Shown: piece by piece, positions 1-7,085 of the stretch
Layout of the letters: every line of letters begins with the position of its first letter
How positions within the stretch are numbered: position 1 is the stretch's first letter
DNA from: Roseovarius sp. UBA3070
GTDB lineage: Bacteria > Pseudomonadota > Alphaproteobacteria > Rhodobacterales > Rhodobacteraceae
Length of the DNA stretch: 17,507 nt
Direction: 5' to 3'
NCBI GenBank assembly: GCA_002366775.1
Contig: DFBW01000065.1
Span: 12,718-30,224, forward strand
Notes under the pieces: model-generated
Told to the model about the DNA's origin: nothing
The model's input: the letters and a program-made list of their open reading frames with translations, nothing else
The model's database searches: none
Position numbers and translations under genes: made by a program

Positions 1-536
1 TGCGTCAGGCGCGCGATCTTTCCAGTATCCCCATTGGCCGCGACGTCGTGGTCATTGGCGGCGGGATGACGGCTGTTGATGCTGCCGTGCAATCCAAGCT
101 GCTGGGGGCATTGAATGTCAGCCTTGTCTATCGCCGGGGCCTTGAGAGAATGAACGCCAGCAAATTTGAGCAAGATCTGGCATCCTCCAAAGGGGTGCGG
201 ATCATCACCAACGCAAGCCCCAAAGCGGTGCATGGCAATGGCGCTGTGCGCGAGATCGAGTTCGAATATACCGATGATGATCTCACCCCCACAGGCCAGA
301 CCATCCGCCTTGCCGCCGATCAGGTCTTCAAGGCGATTGGCCAGACGCTTGAGGGCGATGATCTGCCAGATGTTGATGGCCACAAGATTGCTGTAACCGA
401 TGCTGGCCGTACCAGCATGTCAGGTGTCTGGGCCGGAGGTGACTGCGCCACGGGCGGAGATGATCTGACCGTGACAGCCGTGGCCGAAGGGCGCGATGCC
501 GCAGAAGACATCCATGCACAGTTGAGCGGGGCCTGA
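1..536 (+). CDS. preT: NAD-dependent dihydropyrimidine dehydrogenase, PreT subunit (3' part)
   Basis: This is the C-terminal part of PreT, the FAD/NAD-binding subunit that passes electrons from NADH through Fe-S clusters to or from PreA in reductive uracil and thymine breakdown. The reading frame is open from base 3 at the window edge to the TGA at 534-536, so the N-terminal Fe-S and FAD parts are outside the window. The visible part begins with a Rossmann nucleotide-binding loop, VVIGGGMTAVDAA, where relatives usually have GGGNTAxD. It ends with the typical second flavin motif, GVWAGGDCATGGDDLTVTAVAEGRDAA. preA follows 147 nt downstream on the same strand, which strongly supports the call. 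A general glutamate-synthase small-subunit-like oxidoreductase is the alternative by domain alone, but the preA neighbour argues against it. Confidence 0.9.
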   Translation, partial: RQARDLSSIPIGRDVVVIGGGMTAVDAAVQSKLLGALNVSLVYRRGLERMNASKFEQDLASSKGVRIITNASPKAVHGNGAVREIEFEYTDDDLTPTGQTIRLAADQVFKAIGQTLEGDDLPDVDGHKIAVTDAGRTSMSGVWAGGDCATGGDDLTVTAVAEGRDAAEDIHAQLSGA

Positions 537-626
537 CCCCATGTGCTTTCTCTTTCTCCCGGGTCTCGCGCTGGGACGATGCATATCTACCCTTTGCATC
601 CCACTGGCGCGGCCCAAGGGATGACC

Positions 627-649
627 GGCGAGGAGACGCCTCTCCTGCC
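627..649 (+). other. hairpin in the preT-preA intergenic region
   Basis: GGC, a bulged G, then AGGAGA, loop CGCC, TCTCCT and GCC form a 9-bp stem interrupted by one bulge. There is no T-tract after it, so it is not a canonical terminator. It lies between preT and preA, 34 nt before the preA start codon, and could be an mRNA-stability or processing element. That role is inference. Confidence 0.4.
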
Positions 650-683
650 TTGTAACTGACACACCTTCCGAAAGGACATTCAA

Positions 684-1988
684 ATGGCCGATCTGACATC
701 TAATTTCATCGGAATAAAATCCCCCAATCCGTTCTGGCTGGCCTCGGCCCCACCGACGGACAAGGAATACAACGTGCGGCGCGCGTTTGAGGCCGGATGG
801 GGTGGTGTTGTGTGGAAAACACTGGGCGAAGAAGGCCCTCCCGTGGTGAACGTCAACGGGCCGCGCTACGGCGCGATCTGGGGCGCTGACCGGCGGCTTT
901 TGGGGCTGAACAATATTGAATTGATCACGGATCGGCCTTTGCAGACCAATCTGGATGAAATGACCCGCGTAAAGAAGGACTACCCCGATCATGCGGTGGT
1001 TGCCTCACTTATGGTGCCGGTGAATGAAGATGCCTGGAAGGCCATTCTGGAGCGCGTCGCGCAAACCGGCTGTGACGGCGTCGAGCTGAATTTTGGGTGT
1101 CCTCACGGGATGAGTGAACGCGGGATGGGCGCCGCTGTTGGGCAGGTCCCGGAATATGTGCAACAGGTGGCCGAGTGGTGCAAGACGCACACCGATTTGC
1201 CGGTGATCGTAAAGCTGACGCCCAACATTTCCGACATCCGCAAGCCCGCGCAGGCGGCCAAGGATGGCGGTGCAGATGCGGTGAGCCTGATCAACACGAT
1301 CAACTCCATCACCTCGGTGAATCTGGACAATTTCGCGCCCGAACCGGCGATTGACGGCAAAGGATCACATGGCGGGTATTGCGGCCCTGCGGTCAAACCT
1401 ATTGCATTGAATATGGTGGCTGAAATCGCCCGTACGCCGGGCTTGGGCGGCATTCCGATTTCCGGCATTGGCGGCGTGACCACTTGGCGTGATGCGGCCG
1501 AGTTCATGGCGTTGGGCGCCGGCAATGTACAGGTTTGTACCGCCGCGATGACTTATGGCTTCAAGATCGTGCAGGAAATGATTTCGGGCTTGTCTGAGTA
1601 TATGGATGAGAAGGGATTTACCTCGGTTGATCAACTGGTTGGGCGCGCCGTGCCGAACCTGTCTGACTGGCAACACCTAAACCTGAATTACATCACCAAG
1701 GCACGGATTGATCAGGATCTGTGCATCAAATGTGGTCGCTGCTATGCGGCATGCGAAGATACATCACATCAGGCAATTACAATGTCCGAAGACCGGGTAT
1801 TTGACGTGGATGACAGCGAATGCGTGGCCTGCAATCTGTGTGTAAATGTCTGCCCGGTTGAAAACTGCATCACGATGGAGGAACTGGCCCCCGGTATGGT
1901 GGATGAACGCACCGGCAAAGTGGTTGAGGAAGACTACGCCAACTGGACCACGCATCCCAACAACCCTGGGACCTGCGCCGCAGAGTAA
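684..1988 (+). CDS. preA: NAD-dependent dihydropyrimidine dehydrogenase, PreA subunit
   Basis: PreA is the catalytic subunit that reversibly reduces uracil and thymine to the 5,6-dihydro forms, using FMN and two 4Fe-4S clusters, in partnership with PreT. The 434-residue protein has a TIM-barrel dihydroorotate-dehydrogenase-like domain (about 1-320). It contains the substrate loop N136-F-G-C139-P-H-G-M, in which the Cys is the expected general acid. A C-terminal 2x[4Fe-4S] ferredoxin domain follows, with C347/C350/C353/C357 and C380/C383/C386/C390. The ATG is preceded by AAAGGA at 671-676, a good ribosome binding site. Length and motif order match the family (E. coli PreA is about 411 aa). Other genes of the pathway (dihydropyrimidinase, beta-ureidopropionase) are not in the window. 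Confidence 0.96.
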   Translation: MADLTSNFIGIKSPNPFWLASAPPTDKEYNVRRAFEAGWGGVVWKTLGEEGPPVVNVNGPRYGAIWGADRRLLGLNNIELITDRPLQTNLDEMTRVKKDYPDHAVVASLMVPVNEDAWKAILERVAQTGCDGVELNFGCPHGMSERGMGAAVGQVPEYVQQVAEWCKTHTDLPVIVKLTPNISDIRKPAQAAKDGGADAVSLINTINSITSVNLDNFAPEPAIDGKGSHGGYCGPAVKPIALNMVAEIARTPGLGGIPISGIGGVTTWRDAAEFMALGAGNVQVCTAAMTYGFKIVQEMISGLSEYMDEKGFTSVDQLVGRAVPNLSDWQHLNLNYITKARIDQDLCIKCGRCYAACEDTSHQAITMSEDRVFDVDDSECVACNLCVNVCPVENCITMEELAPGMVDERTGKVVEEDYANWTTHPNNPGTCAAE

Positions 1989-2400
1989 CAGAGGTTTTTC
2001 GCATGAAAAATCTAAGCAATGATCTGTGGAAACCTACGATCATCTAAAGCGTTTCGCGTAAAGCCTGACCCAGAGGTTTTGCCCGAAACGCCCACAACGT
2101 TCATATGTTGCGGCGCGCATCGCATTAGGTGTTGGCTCTCAGAACCAGCGAGTTCTCCAACGCCCGAGCAACTCGACCAGTCGCACATCTTGCTTCAAGC
2201 GCGGCTCAGTTGCTCCGATGCAGCTAAGAGTGGCGTCTATTTCGTAGGGCCAACTGTTCGCAGTTTCGGGACGCGCCAGGTCCAGGTTTTCAAGCACACG
2301 CTCCGGGTGCTTGTCGACAATATGGCCTTCACCACGTCGGACGGGCTGAGCTGCCCCAAGATCCCCAGACGGCTGCCTTCGCTGCGCAGATATGAGAGGT
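1989..2400. other. gene-poor region between preA and trpB
   Basis: This is a 412-nt gap between two convergent genes, the ends of preA (+) and trpB (-). It starts with a weak hairpin (GGTTTTTC, loop GCAT, GAAAAATC, 1993-2012), then has a long imperfect palindrome at 2049-2091. The rest (about 2100-2400) has an open minus-strand frame running on from trpB in another frame. Its translation resembles no family I recognise and there is no ribosome binding site, so I read it as non-coding or as an old degraded gene. Confidence 0.5.
2049..2091. repeat. 43-nt imperfect palindrome, possible dispersed repeat
   Basis: The 18-nt arms GCGTTTCGCGTAAAGCCT (2049-2066) and AGGTTTTGCCCGAAACGC (2074-2091) flank the 7-nt loop GACCCAG. 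The arms pair with one mismatch and two G-U wobbles in one strand's RNA. The outer eight bases, GCGTTTCG/CGAAACGC, pair perfectly. Similar GCGTTTCG...CGAAACGC palindromes are, from memory, common between genes in alphaproteobacteria. Its place between convergent preA and trpB would suit a transcript-end structure. On the minus strand it is followed by TTTAGATG, only a weak T-tract. Confidence 0.55.
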
Positions 2401-3630
2401 TCAGTCTGCTTCGGCCATGCCAAAGCCCAGATGCTTGGCCACGGTGAAGATATCTTTGTCGCCACGTCCGCACATATTCATGCAGATCAGGTGATCGGCA
2501 GGCAGATCTGGCGCGATCTTCATCACATGGGCCAGCGCATGACAGGGTTCCAGCGCCGGGATGATGCCCTCTTTTTCGCAGGACAGCTGAAAGGCCTCAA
2601 GCGCCTCAACATCTGTGATCGACACATATTCAGCGCGCTTGGTGTCATGCAACCATGAATGCTCAGGCCCGATGCCCGGATAATCCAGACCCGCGGAAAT
2701 GGAATAGCCTTCCAAAATTTGCCCGTCATCATCCTGCAACAGATAGGTCCGGTTGCCGTGCAACACGCCAGGGCGCCCACCTGCCAAAGACGCGCAATGC
2801 TCCATCTTTGCGTTCACCCCTTTACCGCCGGCCTCAACCCCGATGATCTGCACGTCCTTGTCATCCAGGAATGGGAAAAACAGCCCCATCGCGTTTGATC
2901 CACCACCGATTGCGGCAATCAGCGTATCAGGCAAACGGCCCTCGGCGGCCATCATCTGTTCTTTGGCTTCTTTGCCGATGATGCTTTGGAAGTCGCGCAC
3001 CATGGCCGGATAGGGATGTGGCCCGGCCACCGTACCAATGCAATAGAATGTATCACGCACATTGGTCACCCAATCGCGCAGCGCGTCGTTCATCGCGTCC
3101 TTCAACGTGCCCCGGCCCGATGTGACAGGGATCACCTCGGCACCAAGCAGGCGCATGCGGAACACATTGAGTTTTTGGCGCTCAACATCATGTGCACCCA
3201 TATAAACAACGCATTTCAGGCCGAACTTTGCACAAACTGTTGCGGTTGCCACACCGTGCTGGCCAGCGCCGGTTTCGGCAATGATCCGGGTTTTGCCCAT
3301 TCGACGTGCCAACAGGATCTGACCCAGCACGTTGTTGATCTTATGTGCCCCGGTGTGGTTCAGCTCATCCCGCTTGAGATAAATCTTGGCCCCGCCCAGA
3401 TGCTTGGTCAGCCCTTCGGCATAATACAAAGGTGATGGGCGGCCCACATAATGGGTCCACAGATCATTCATTTCGTCCCAAAAACTCTCGTCGGTCTTGG
3501 CATGCTCATATTGCTCTTCAAGCTCAAGAATGAGAGGCATCAGCGTTTCCGAGACAAACCGCCCGCCAAACTTGCCAAACCGGCCCTTCTCATCAGGGCC
3601 AGTCATGAAGGAGTTGAATAGATCGTTCAT
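2401..3630 (-). CDS. trpB: Tryptophan synthase beta subunit
   Basis: TrpB condenses indole with L-serine to give L-tryptophan, using PLP, in the alpha2-beta2 tryptophan synthase complex. The 409-residue product shows the PLP-lysine motif NHTGAHK97INN (Lys87 in Salmonella), ETGAGQHG with catalytic E119, and the phosphate-binding loop GGGSNAMG. These are all diagnostic of the TrpB1 type. I chose the ATG at 3628-3630 (MNDLFNSF...) because the frame upstream of it reads as non-homologous sequence and AGGCGA lies just before it. A longer frame to 3774 would run into the neighbouring gene. trpF lies upstream on the same strand, but two unrelated genes intervene. A possible -10 (TATATT, 3664-3669) in the 73-nt gap may give trpB its own promoter, though I see no good -35. 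Confidence 0.97.
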   Translation of the reverse strand: MNDLFNSFMTGPDEKGRFGKFGGRFVSETLMPLILELEEQYEHAKTDESFWDEMNDLWTHYVGRPSPLYYAEGLTKHLGGAKIYLKRDELNHTGAHKINNVLGQILLARRMGKTRIIAETGAGQHGVATATVCAKFGLKCVVYMGAHDVERQKLNVFRMRLLGAEVIPVTSGRGTLKDAMNDALRDWVTNVRDTFYCIGTVAGPHPYPAMVRDFQSIIGKEAKEQMMAAEGRLPDTLIAAIGGGSNAMGLFFPFLDDKDVQIIGVEAGGKGVNAKMEHCASLAGGRPGVLHGNRTYLLQDDDGQILEGYSISAGLDYPGIGPEHSWLHDTKRAEYVSITDVEALEAFQLSCEKEGIIPALEPCHALAHVMKIAPDLPADHLICMNMCGRGDKDIFTVAKHLGFGMAEAD

Positions 3631-3703
3631 CGTAAATCGCCTATCGCTTTGGGTCAGGGATTGAATATAGGACACAGCCCAGATTTTCCAGCGAAAAGCG
3701 GGA

Positions 3704-4444
3704 TCAGTCGCGCAAAGCATGCCAAGGTTTCGGCATGAGCACCCAGTGATCGTTGATATAGATAAGCCCATCAAAGGCCATGCCCAGGCTCTCGCCCGGT
3801 TTCACGAATTTGAATCGCGCAATCGGATAGTCGCCCTGCATGTATTGGCGCAGGTCACCGTATCCACCGGGAAAATCCTCCAGCACAGGATCACCCTCGC
3901 GCATGGAGCCGGTGGTGCCCATCCAGACCAGAATTTGGGTTTGGCCCTCATTGGGGCCTATCTGGACGCCGGGCTGAAACATCTCATTGTACATGCTCAC
4001 AAGTTTATCGGCCAATGGCGGCGCATAGACCGCGCGAATTTCCGCCTCGGACGGGCGCAACTGGGCAGTGAGTGCCACCCGATCAGCATCATGTGGCAAG
4101 AATTGTGTAAGTAAACTGCGCACATGGGCCTGAGTACCCGGCGTATCGGCAGTGTTTTTGCGATTGGATTGAACCACATCCAAAATGCTCGCCTGCGGGT
4201 TTTTGGCGCATACGCCGGTCAGGTTTTTCAGCACCGTCATAGCATTGTCAAAGCGCACAAGGCTGGTGGCATCATTGGCTTTGTCCAAATACCCCATCAC
4301 CCAGGCCCCCAGCAGCACACGGTCCACATCCGAGATATCATTGAGTGTTTGCAGGCAGTTATCTGTGGGTTTAAAGCCCTCGGCGTTGGCAGAGGTTCCG
4401 CCAAGCAAACCCATGACCGCAGCGGTTAAAATCAGATGTCGCAT
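3704..4444 (-). CDS. secreted protein with HdeA-like N-terminal region, function unknown
   Basis: A 246-residue exported protein. Residues 1-21 are a clear Sec signal peptide (charged start, hydrophobic core, ANA cleavage site before EGF). Residues 28-80 look like the HdeA/Rap1a-type helical module: C30, the motif [12 protein letters not shown] and C79, with the two cysteines able to form one disulfide. The C-terminal half (about 120-246) has aromatic/glycine motifs such as [10 protein letters not shown] and ends [21 protein letters not shown] do not recognise it as a named domain. The start ATG at 4442-4444 has GAAGGA seven bases upstream, and a plausible promoter lies at 4467-4495. It sits between the GNAT gene and trpB in an otherwise housekeeping block. 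Real gene: high confidence. HdeA-like acid-stress chaperone role: only a guess. Confidence 0.85.
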   Translation of the reverse strand: MRHLILTAAVMGLLGGTSANAEGFKPTDNCLQTLNDISDVDRVLLGAWVMGYLDKANDATSLVRFDNAMTVLKNLTGVCAKNPQASILDVVQSNRKNTADTPGTQAHVRSLLTQFLPHDADRVALTAQLRPSEAEIRAVYAPPLADKLVSMYNEMFQPGVQIGPNEGQTQILVWMGTTGSMREGDPVLEDFPGGYGDLRQYMQGDYPIARFKFVKPGESLGMAFDGLIYINDHWVLMPKPWHALRD

Positions 4445-4751
4445 CTATGTATCCTTCAAAAAAATTAATATTTGAAGTTTAGCGATTGTTGGCAACTTGC
4501 CTAGAGGGCAGCAATTTGTCGTCACGTTTTGCGCACGACTTGGCCCGCAACCACATATCCGGATCACTGTTCAGGAACGGGCAGGCGAACTCCACGCTTC
4601 AGGGTGTCCATGTCATAGCTGGACGATCATGTGTCATATATGGCGCGCGATTCATCGGGGGTTTTGCGCCGCAGACATCATCAAGGTCTTCGGTATTCAT
4701 CGGTCTCTGCCTGTTGACCTTTCAAAGGTGTGCGGCTGGCTTGGGTGCTTG
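4445..4751. other. non-coding gap between the secreted-protein gene and the GNAT gene
   Basis: About 307 nt. Apart from the candidate promoter at 4467-4495 and a small GCTTG/CAAGC stem at the very end of the GNAT gene (around 4747-4761), nothing is recognisable. Open plus-strand frames here give low-complexity, Cys/His-rich translations without ribosome binding sites and are judged spurious. No strong terminator was seen after the GNAT gene. Confidence 0.5.
4467..4495 (-). promoter_or_regulatory. candidate sigma-70 promoter of the secreted-protein gene
   Basis: Read on the minus strand, TTGCCA (4490-4495), a 17-bp spacer and AATATT (4467-4472) resemble a -35/-10 pair. They lie 23 bp before the start codon of the 3704-4444 gene, in an AT-rich patch. 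The ribosome binding site GAAGGA follows. The match is partial, so this is tentative. Confidence 0.35.
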
Positions 4752-5198
4752 TTAATCAAGCGATTTCTTGAACCCGGTATGTGACGGCGTGAACCCGTGG
4801 CGGGTATAAAACCGGTGACTGTCGGTGCGCGCGGTGTTCATGGTCAGTTGTACCAACCTGCACCCCCCTGCCCGTGCACGCGCCTCGGCGTCACCAAGCA
4901 ACAGACCGCCAACACCGTCTCCACGTCGCGCGCTATCCACTCGCACGCTTTCAATCTGCGCCCGCCGCGCCGCCGACAGGGATAGCCCACTGATGAAAGT
5001 GATCTGATAAGTTGCCGCGATGGTGCCGTCTGTGTGTTCCCCCACAATCAGATGGTTTTGGCCTTCCAGCTGCATCTGATCGAAGGCCGTCAGATATCGC
5101 TCCATATCTTGATGCTCTCGGGTGCGTCCCAGAATGTCGTCGCTCAGCAGGCGCACAATTTCCGGCACATCCTCTCGGTTGGCCTCGCGGAACTTCAT
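4752..5198 (-). CDS. GNAT-family N-acetyltransferase
   Basis: A 148-residue single-domain GNAT protein, expected to transfer an acetyl group from acetyl-CoA to an amine; the substrate cannot be told. The acetyl-CoA loop (motif A) is seen at residues 84-112, with [19 protein letters not shown] matching R/Q-x-x-G-x-G/A. It is followed by the C-terminal FYTRHGF block typical of the fold. The start ATG (5196-5198) overlaps the trpF stop in an ATGA, so translation is probably coupled to trpF. That suggests co-expression but not necessarily a tryptophan-related function. The length is normal for the family. Confidence 0.88.
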   Translation of the reverse strand: MKFREANREDVPEIVRLLSDDILGRTREHQDMERYLTAFDQMQLEGQNHLIVGEHTDGTIAATYQITFISGLSLSAARRAQIESVRVDSARRGDGVGGLLLGDAEARARAGGCRLVQLTMNTARTDSHRFYTRHGFTPSHTGFKKSLD

Positions 5199-5842
5199 AC
5201 CGCCTGAGCCGCCGCTATAAACGCCCGGATCAGTCCGGGGTCTTTCACCCCCGGTGCGCTTTCCACGGCCGATGACAAATCCACCTGGCGTGCGCCTGTT
5301 ATCTTGATCGCCTCGGCCACATTATCTGCCGTCAGCCCACCGGCCAGCATCCAGGGTTTGGTCCATGTGCGCCCGGCAATCAGGCCCCAATCAAACGTCA
5401 GCGCATTGCCGCCCGGGCGATCCGAACTCTTGGGGGCTTTGGTATCAACCAGCAATTGGTCCGCCACGGCTTCATACTCTGCAAGCGCGGGCAGATCATC
5501 CGCATCAGCCACACCCACGGCCTTCATCACCGGCAGGCCATAGCGCGCTTTGATCTCGGACACACGAGCAGGCGTTTCGCGCCCGTGAAGCTGCAACACA
5601 TCCAGTGGTACCTTGCTGGTCAACTCATCCAGAAATTCGTTTGTCGCATCAACCACAAGCGCCACTTTGGCGATACCGTCGGGCACGCCCAGTGCCAGCT
5701 CTCGCGCGGCATCAATCGTCACATAACGCGGTGATTTGGCAAAAAAGACAAAGCCCACATAGGTGGCACCCGCATCAGCCGCCACAGCAATAGTTTCAGG
5801 TGTGGATAGCCCACAGATTTTTACACGGATGTCATTGGTCAT
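5195..5842 (-). CDS. trpF: Phosphoribosylanthranilate isomerase
   Basis: TrpF performs the Amadori rearrangement of N-(5-phosphoribosyl)anthranilate to CdRP in tryptophan biosynthesis. The 215-residue TIM-barrel protein has the N-terminal VKICGL motif with C10 (general base), LLVDTKAP with D133 (general acid), the phosphate-binding MLAGGL loop and the signature [15 protein letters not shown] near the C-terminus. I prefer the ATG at 5840-5842, ten bases after the lapA stop, because family members begin a few residues before KICG. The upstream in-frame TTG at 5867-5869 overlaps lapA and has no better ribosome binding site. There is no clear Shine-Dalgarno, so translational coupling to lapA is likely. 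The gene continues the ihfB-lapA-trpF operon and overlaps the GNAT gene downstream. Confidence 0.96.
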   Translation of the reverse strand: MTNDIRVKICGLSTPETIAVAADAGATYVGFVFFAKSPRYVTIDAARELALGVPDGIAKVALVVDATNEFLDELTSKVPLDVLQLHGRETPARVSEIKARYGLPVMKAVGVADADDLPALAEYEAVADQLLVDTKAPKSSDRPGGNALTFDWGLIAGRTWTKPWMLAGGLTADNVAEAIKITGARQVDLSSAVESAPGVKDPGLIRAFIAAAQAV

Positions 5843-5852
5843 GCAGAAGGGT

Positions 5853-6203
5853 TTAACTGGCTTGTTCAAGCAAGGCCAGAACCTCGTCCTTGCCGGTGTG
5901 TTTCTCGCCCTTCAGGCGTTTCACCTCGGCGCGCAATTGCGCCATCTCGCGCGATTGACGTGTCGCTTCGGCGCGCTCGCCGGCTTCGCGGATCCATTCC
6001 CACACAAAGCCGATAATCAGCCCCGCCAGGATACCCGCAAATATCACCACAAACAGCGGCAATTCATATCCGGGATTGGTGGCCACCATCCCCGAAACCT
6101 CATCCGGCCACACCCGGACCGATACCATCTGGCGATTGGCCAATGACACAAGGATCAACGCCACCGCAAAGATGGCGATCGAGGCATAACGTACATAGCG
6201 CAT
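5853..6203 (-). CDS. lapA: LapA-domain (DUF1049) inner-membrane protein
   Basis: A 116-residue protein with two transmembrane segments (about residues 5-22 and 48-66) and then a charged, probably coiled-coil tail (about 72-105, rich in E, R, Q and A). This is the layout of lipopolysaccharide assembly protein A (LapA/YciS), which in E. coli works with LapB to tune LPS synthesis at the inner membrane. In alphaproteobacteria the same small protein lies between ihfB and trpF, as here. The start codon lies three bases after the ihfB stop, indicating one operon. Family call is good; function in this organism is inferred. Confidence 0.88.
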   Translation of the reverse strand: MRYVRYASIAIFAVALILVSLANRQMVSVRVWPDEVSGMVATNPGYELPLFVVIFAGILAGLIIGFVWEWIREAGERAEATRQSREMAQLRAEVKRLKGEKHTGKDEVLALLEQAS

Positions 6204-6206
6204 CGG

Positions 6207-6488
6207 TTACTTTCCGTTTAGGCGGTCACGCAGCAATTTGCCGGTCTTGAAAAACGGCACATGTTTTTCCTCAACATGTACACTTTCGCCGGTGCGCGGG
6301 TTGCGGCCCGTGCGTGCATCACGCTTCTTAACCGAGAAGGCGCCAAAACCGCGCAACTCCACTCGATTACCACTGGCCATGGCCTCGGTAATCTCGTGAA
6401 AAATCGTATTCACGATCTTCTCGACGTCTCGATAGGACAGATGCGGATTGTCATCGGCGACTTTCTGGATCAATTCAGATCGGATCAT
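6207..6488 (-). CDS. ihfB: Integration host factor beta subunit
   Basis: A 93-residue DNA-bending protein of the HU/IHF family. With IhfA it forms the heterodimer that kinks DNA at specific sites in transcription, recombination and replication. It has the N-terminal helical pair ([20 protein letters not shown]), the ELRGFGAF core and the beta-arm GRNPRTGE with the intercalating proline (P64). Calling it the beta rather than the alpha subunit rests on the sequence style and the rpsA-ihfB-lapA neighbourhood. GGGGAG precedes the ATG. A T-rich stretch with TATAGT (minus strand, 6541-6546) lies 53 bp upstream and may be the -10 of its promoter, but the -35 is poor. Confidence 0.96.
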   Translation of the reverse strand: MIRSELIQKVADDNPHLSYRDVEKIVNTIFHEITEAMASGNRVELRGFGAFSVKKRDARTGRNPRTGESVHVEEKHVPFFKTGKLLRDRLNGK

Positions 6489-6724
6489 CTTGTGTTTTCT
6501 CCCCCGCGCTCAGCATTTGGCAGCCGCGCTTTTGAATACGACTATAGATAGAAACTCAAAAAACAAAAACAGTTTGGCACCCAAGAACACCATGATTTAC
6601 ATGAATTTCTTATCTGAATTAGGGAAATCTAGCATGGGGGGCGTGCAAATTCACTCTCAATTCCGCGATTGGCGCATTTCAGCGCAATATTACCAAACGT
6701 TGATTCGGTTACAAAAAACTGCTG

Positions 6725-6982
6725 CTAGAGAGCGGGAACAGGCACCAGCTTTGGCCGACCCGTGGCGTCAATCGCCGTGAGCACCGTAACCAACACCAAC
6801 AGCGGCCTTGGGCCTGCAGTCACACTCAGCCATCCAGCGATCAACGGATAGCCGAATATCCCGACAAAGTAAGACAGCGCAAACAATTGAAGCGTCTGGG
6901 GGCCGAGGTGTTCAAGCGGTGGCACGTTATCAGGCCAGTCCGCGCAGCTTTCCCCAACAAGACCCAAAGGTTTTGCACTCAC
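6725..6982 (-). pseudogene. C-terminal remnant of an MFS transporter gene
   Basis: The 85-residue minus-strand frame, with a GTG at 6980-6982, contains PPLEHLGPQTLQLFALSYFV, then GIFGYPLIAGW and LLVLVTVLTAID. This is typical of the last two or three membrane helices of Major Facilitator Superfamily carriers (FGYPLIAGW is a common end motif). The expected roughly 300 N-terminal residues are missing; upstream there is only the rpsA terminator. It has no convincing ribosome binding site. I read it as a decayed fragment left in the rpsA-ihfB gap, although expression as a small membrane protein cannot be excluded. Confidence 0.55.
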
Positions 6983-7027
6983 AACAGTATTGCGCTGGCG
7001 TGGATGTGCGAACTCACCTTATGAAAC

Positions 7028-7060
7028 GCAAAAAGGCCCCGCGCATTTGCGCAGGGCCTT
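7028..7060 (-). terminator. Rho-independent terminator of rpsA
   Basis: On the minus strand AAGGCCCTGCGC, loop AAAT and GCGCGGGGCCTT form a 12-bp stem with one U-G pair, followed by a run of Ts. It begins 25 nt after the rpsA stop codon. This is a textbook intrinsic terminator, and it separates rpsA from ihfB. Confidence 0.9.
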
Positions 7061-7085
7061 CCCGAATCAGAACCAAAGGTTCAGA

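Noticed and set aside
4497..4784. 95-codon plus-strand frame in the gap before the GNAT gene
   Set aside because: Cys/His/Trp-rich, unlike real proteins of this genome, with no ribosome binding site; it overlaps the end of the GNAT gene.
5843..5869. Extended trpF start at a TTG codon
   Set aside because: It overlaps lapA, has no better ribosome binding site, and adds residues not seen in the family; the ATG at 5842 fits.
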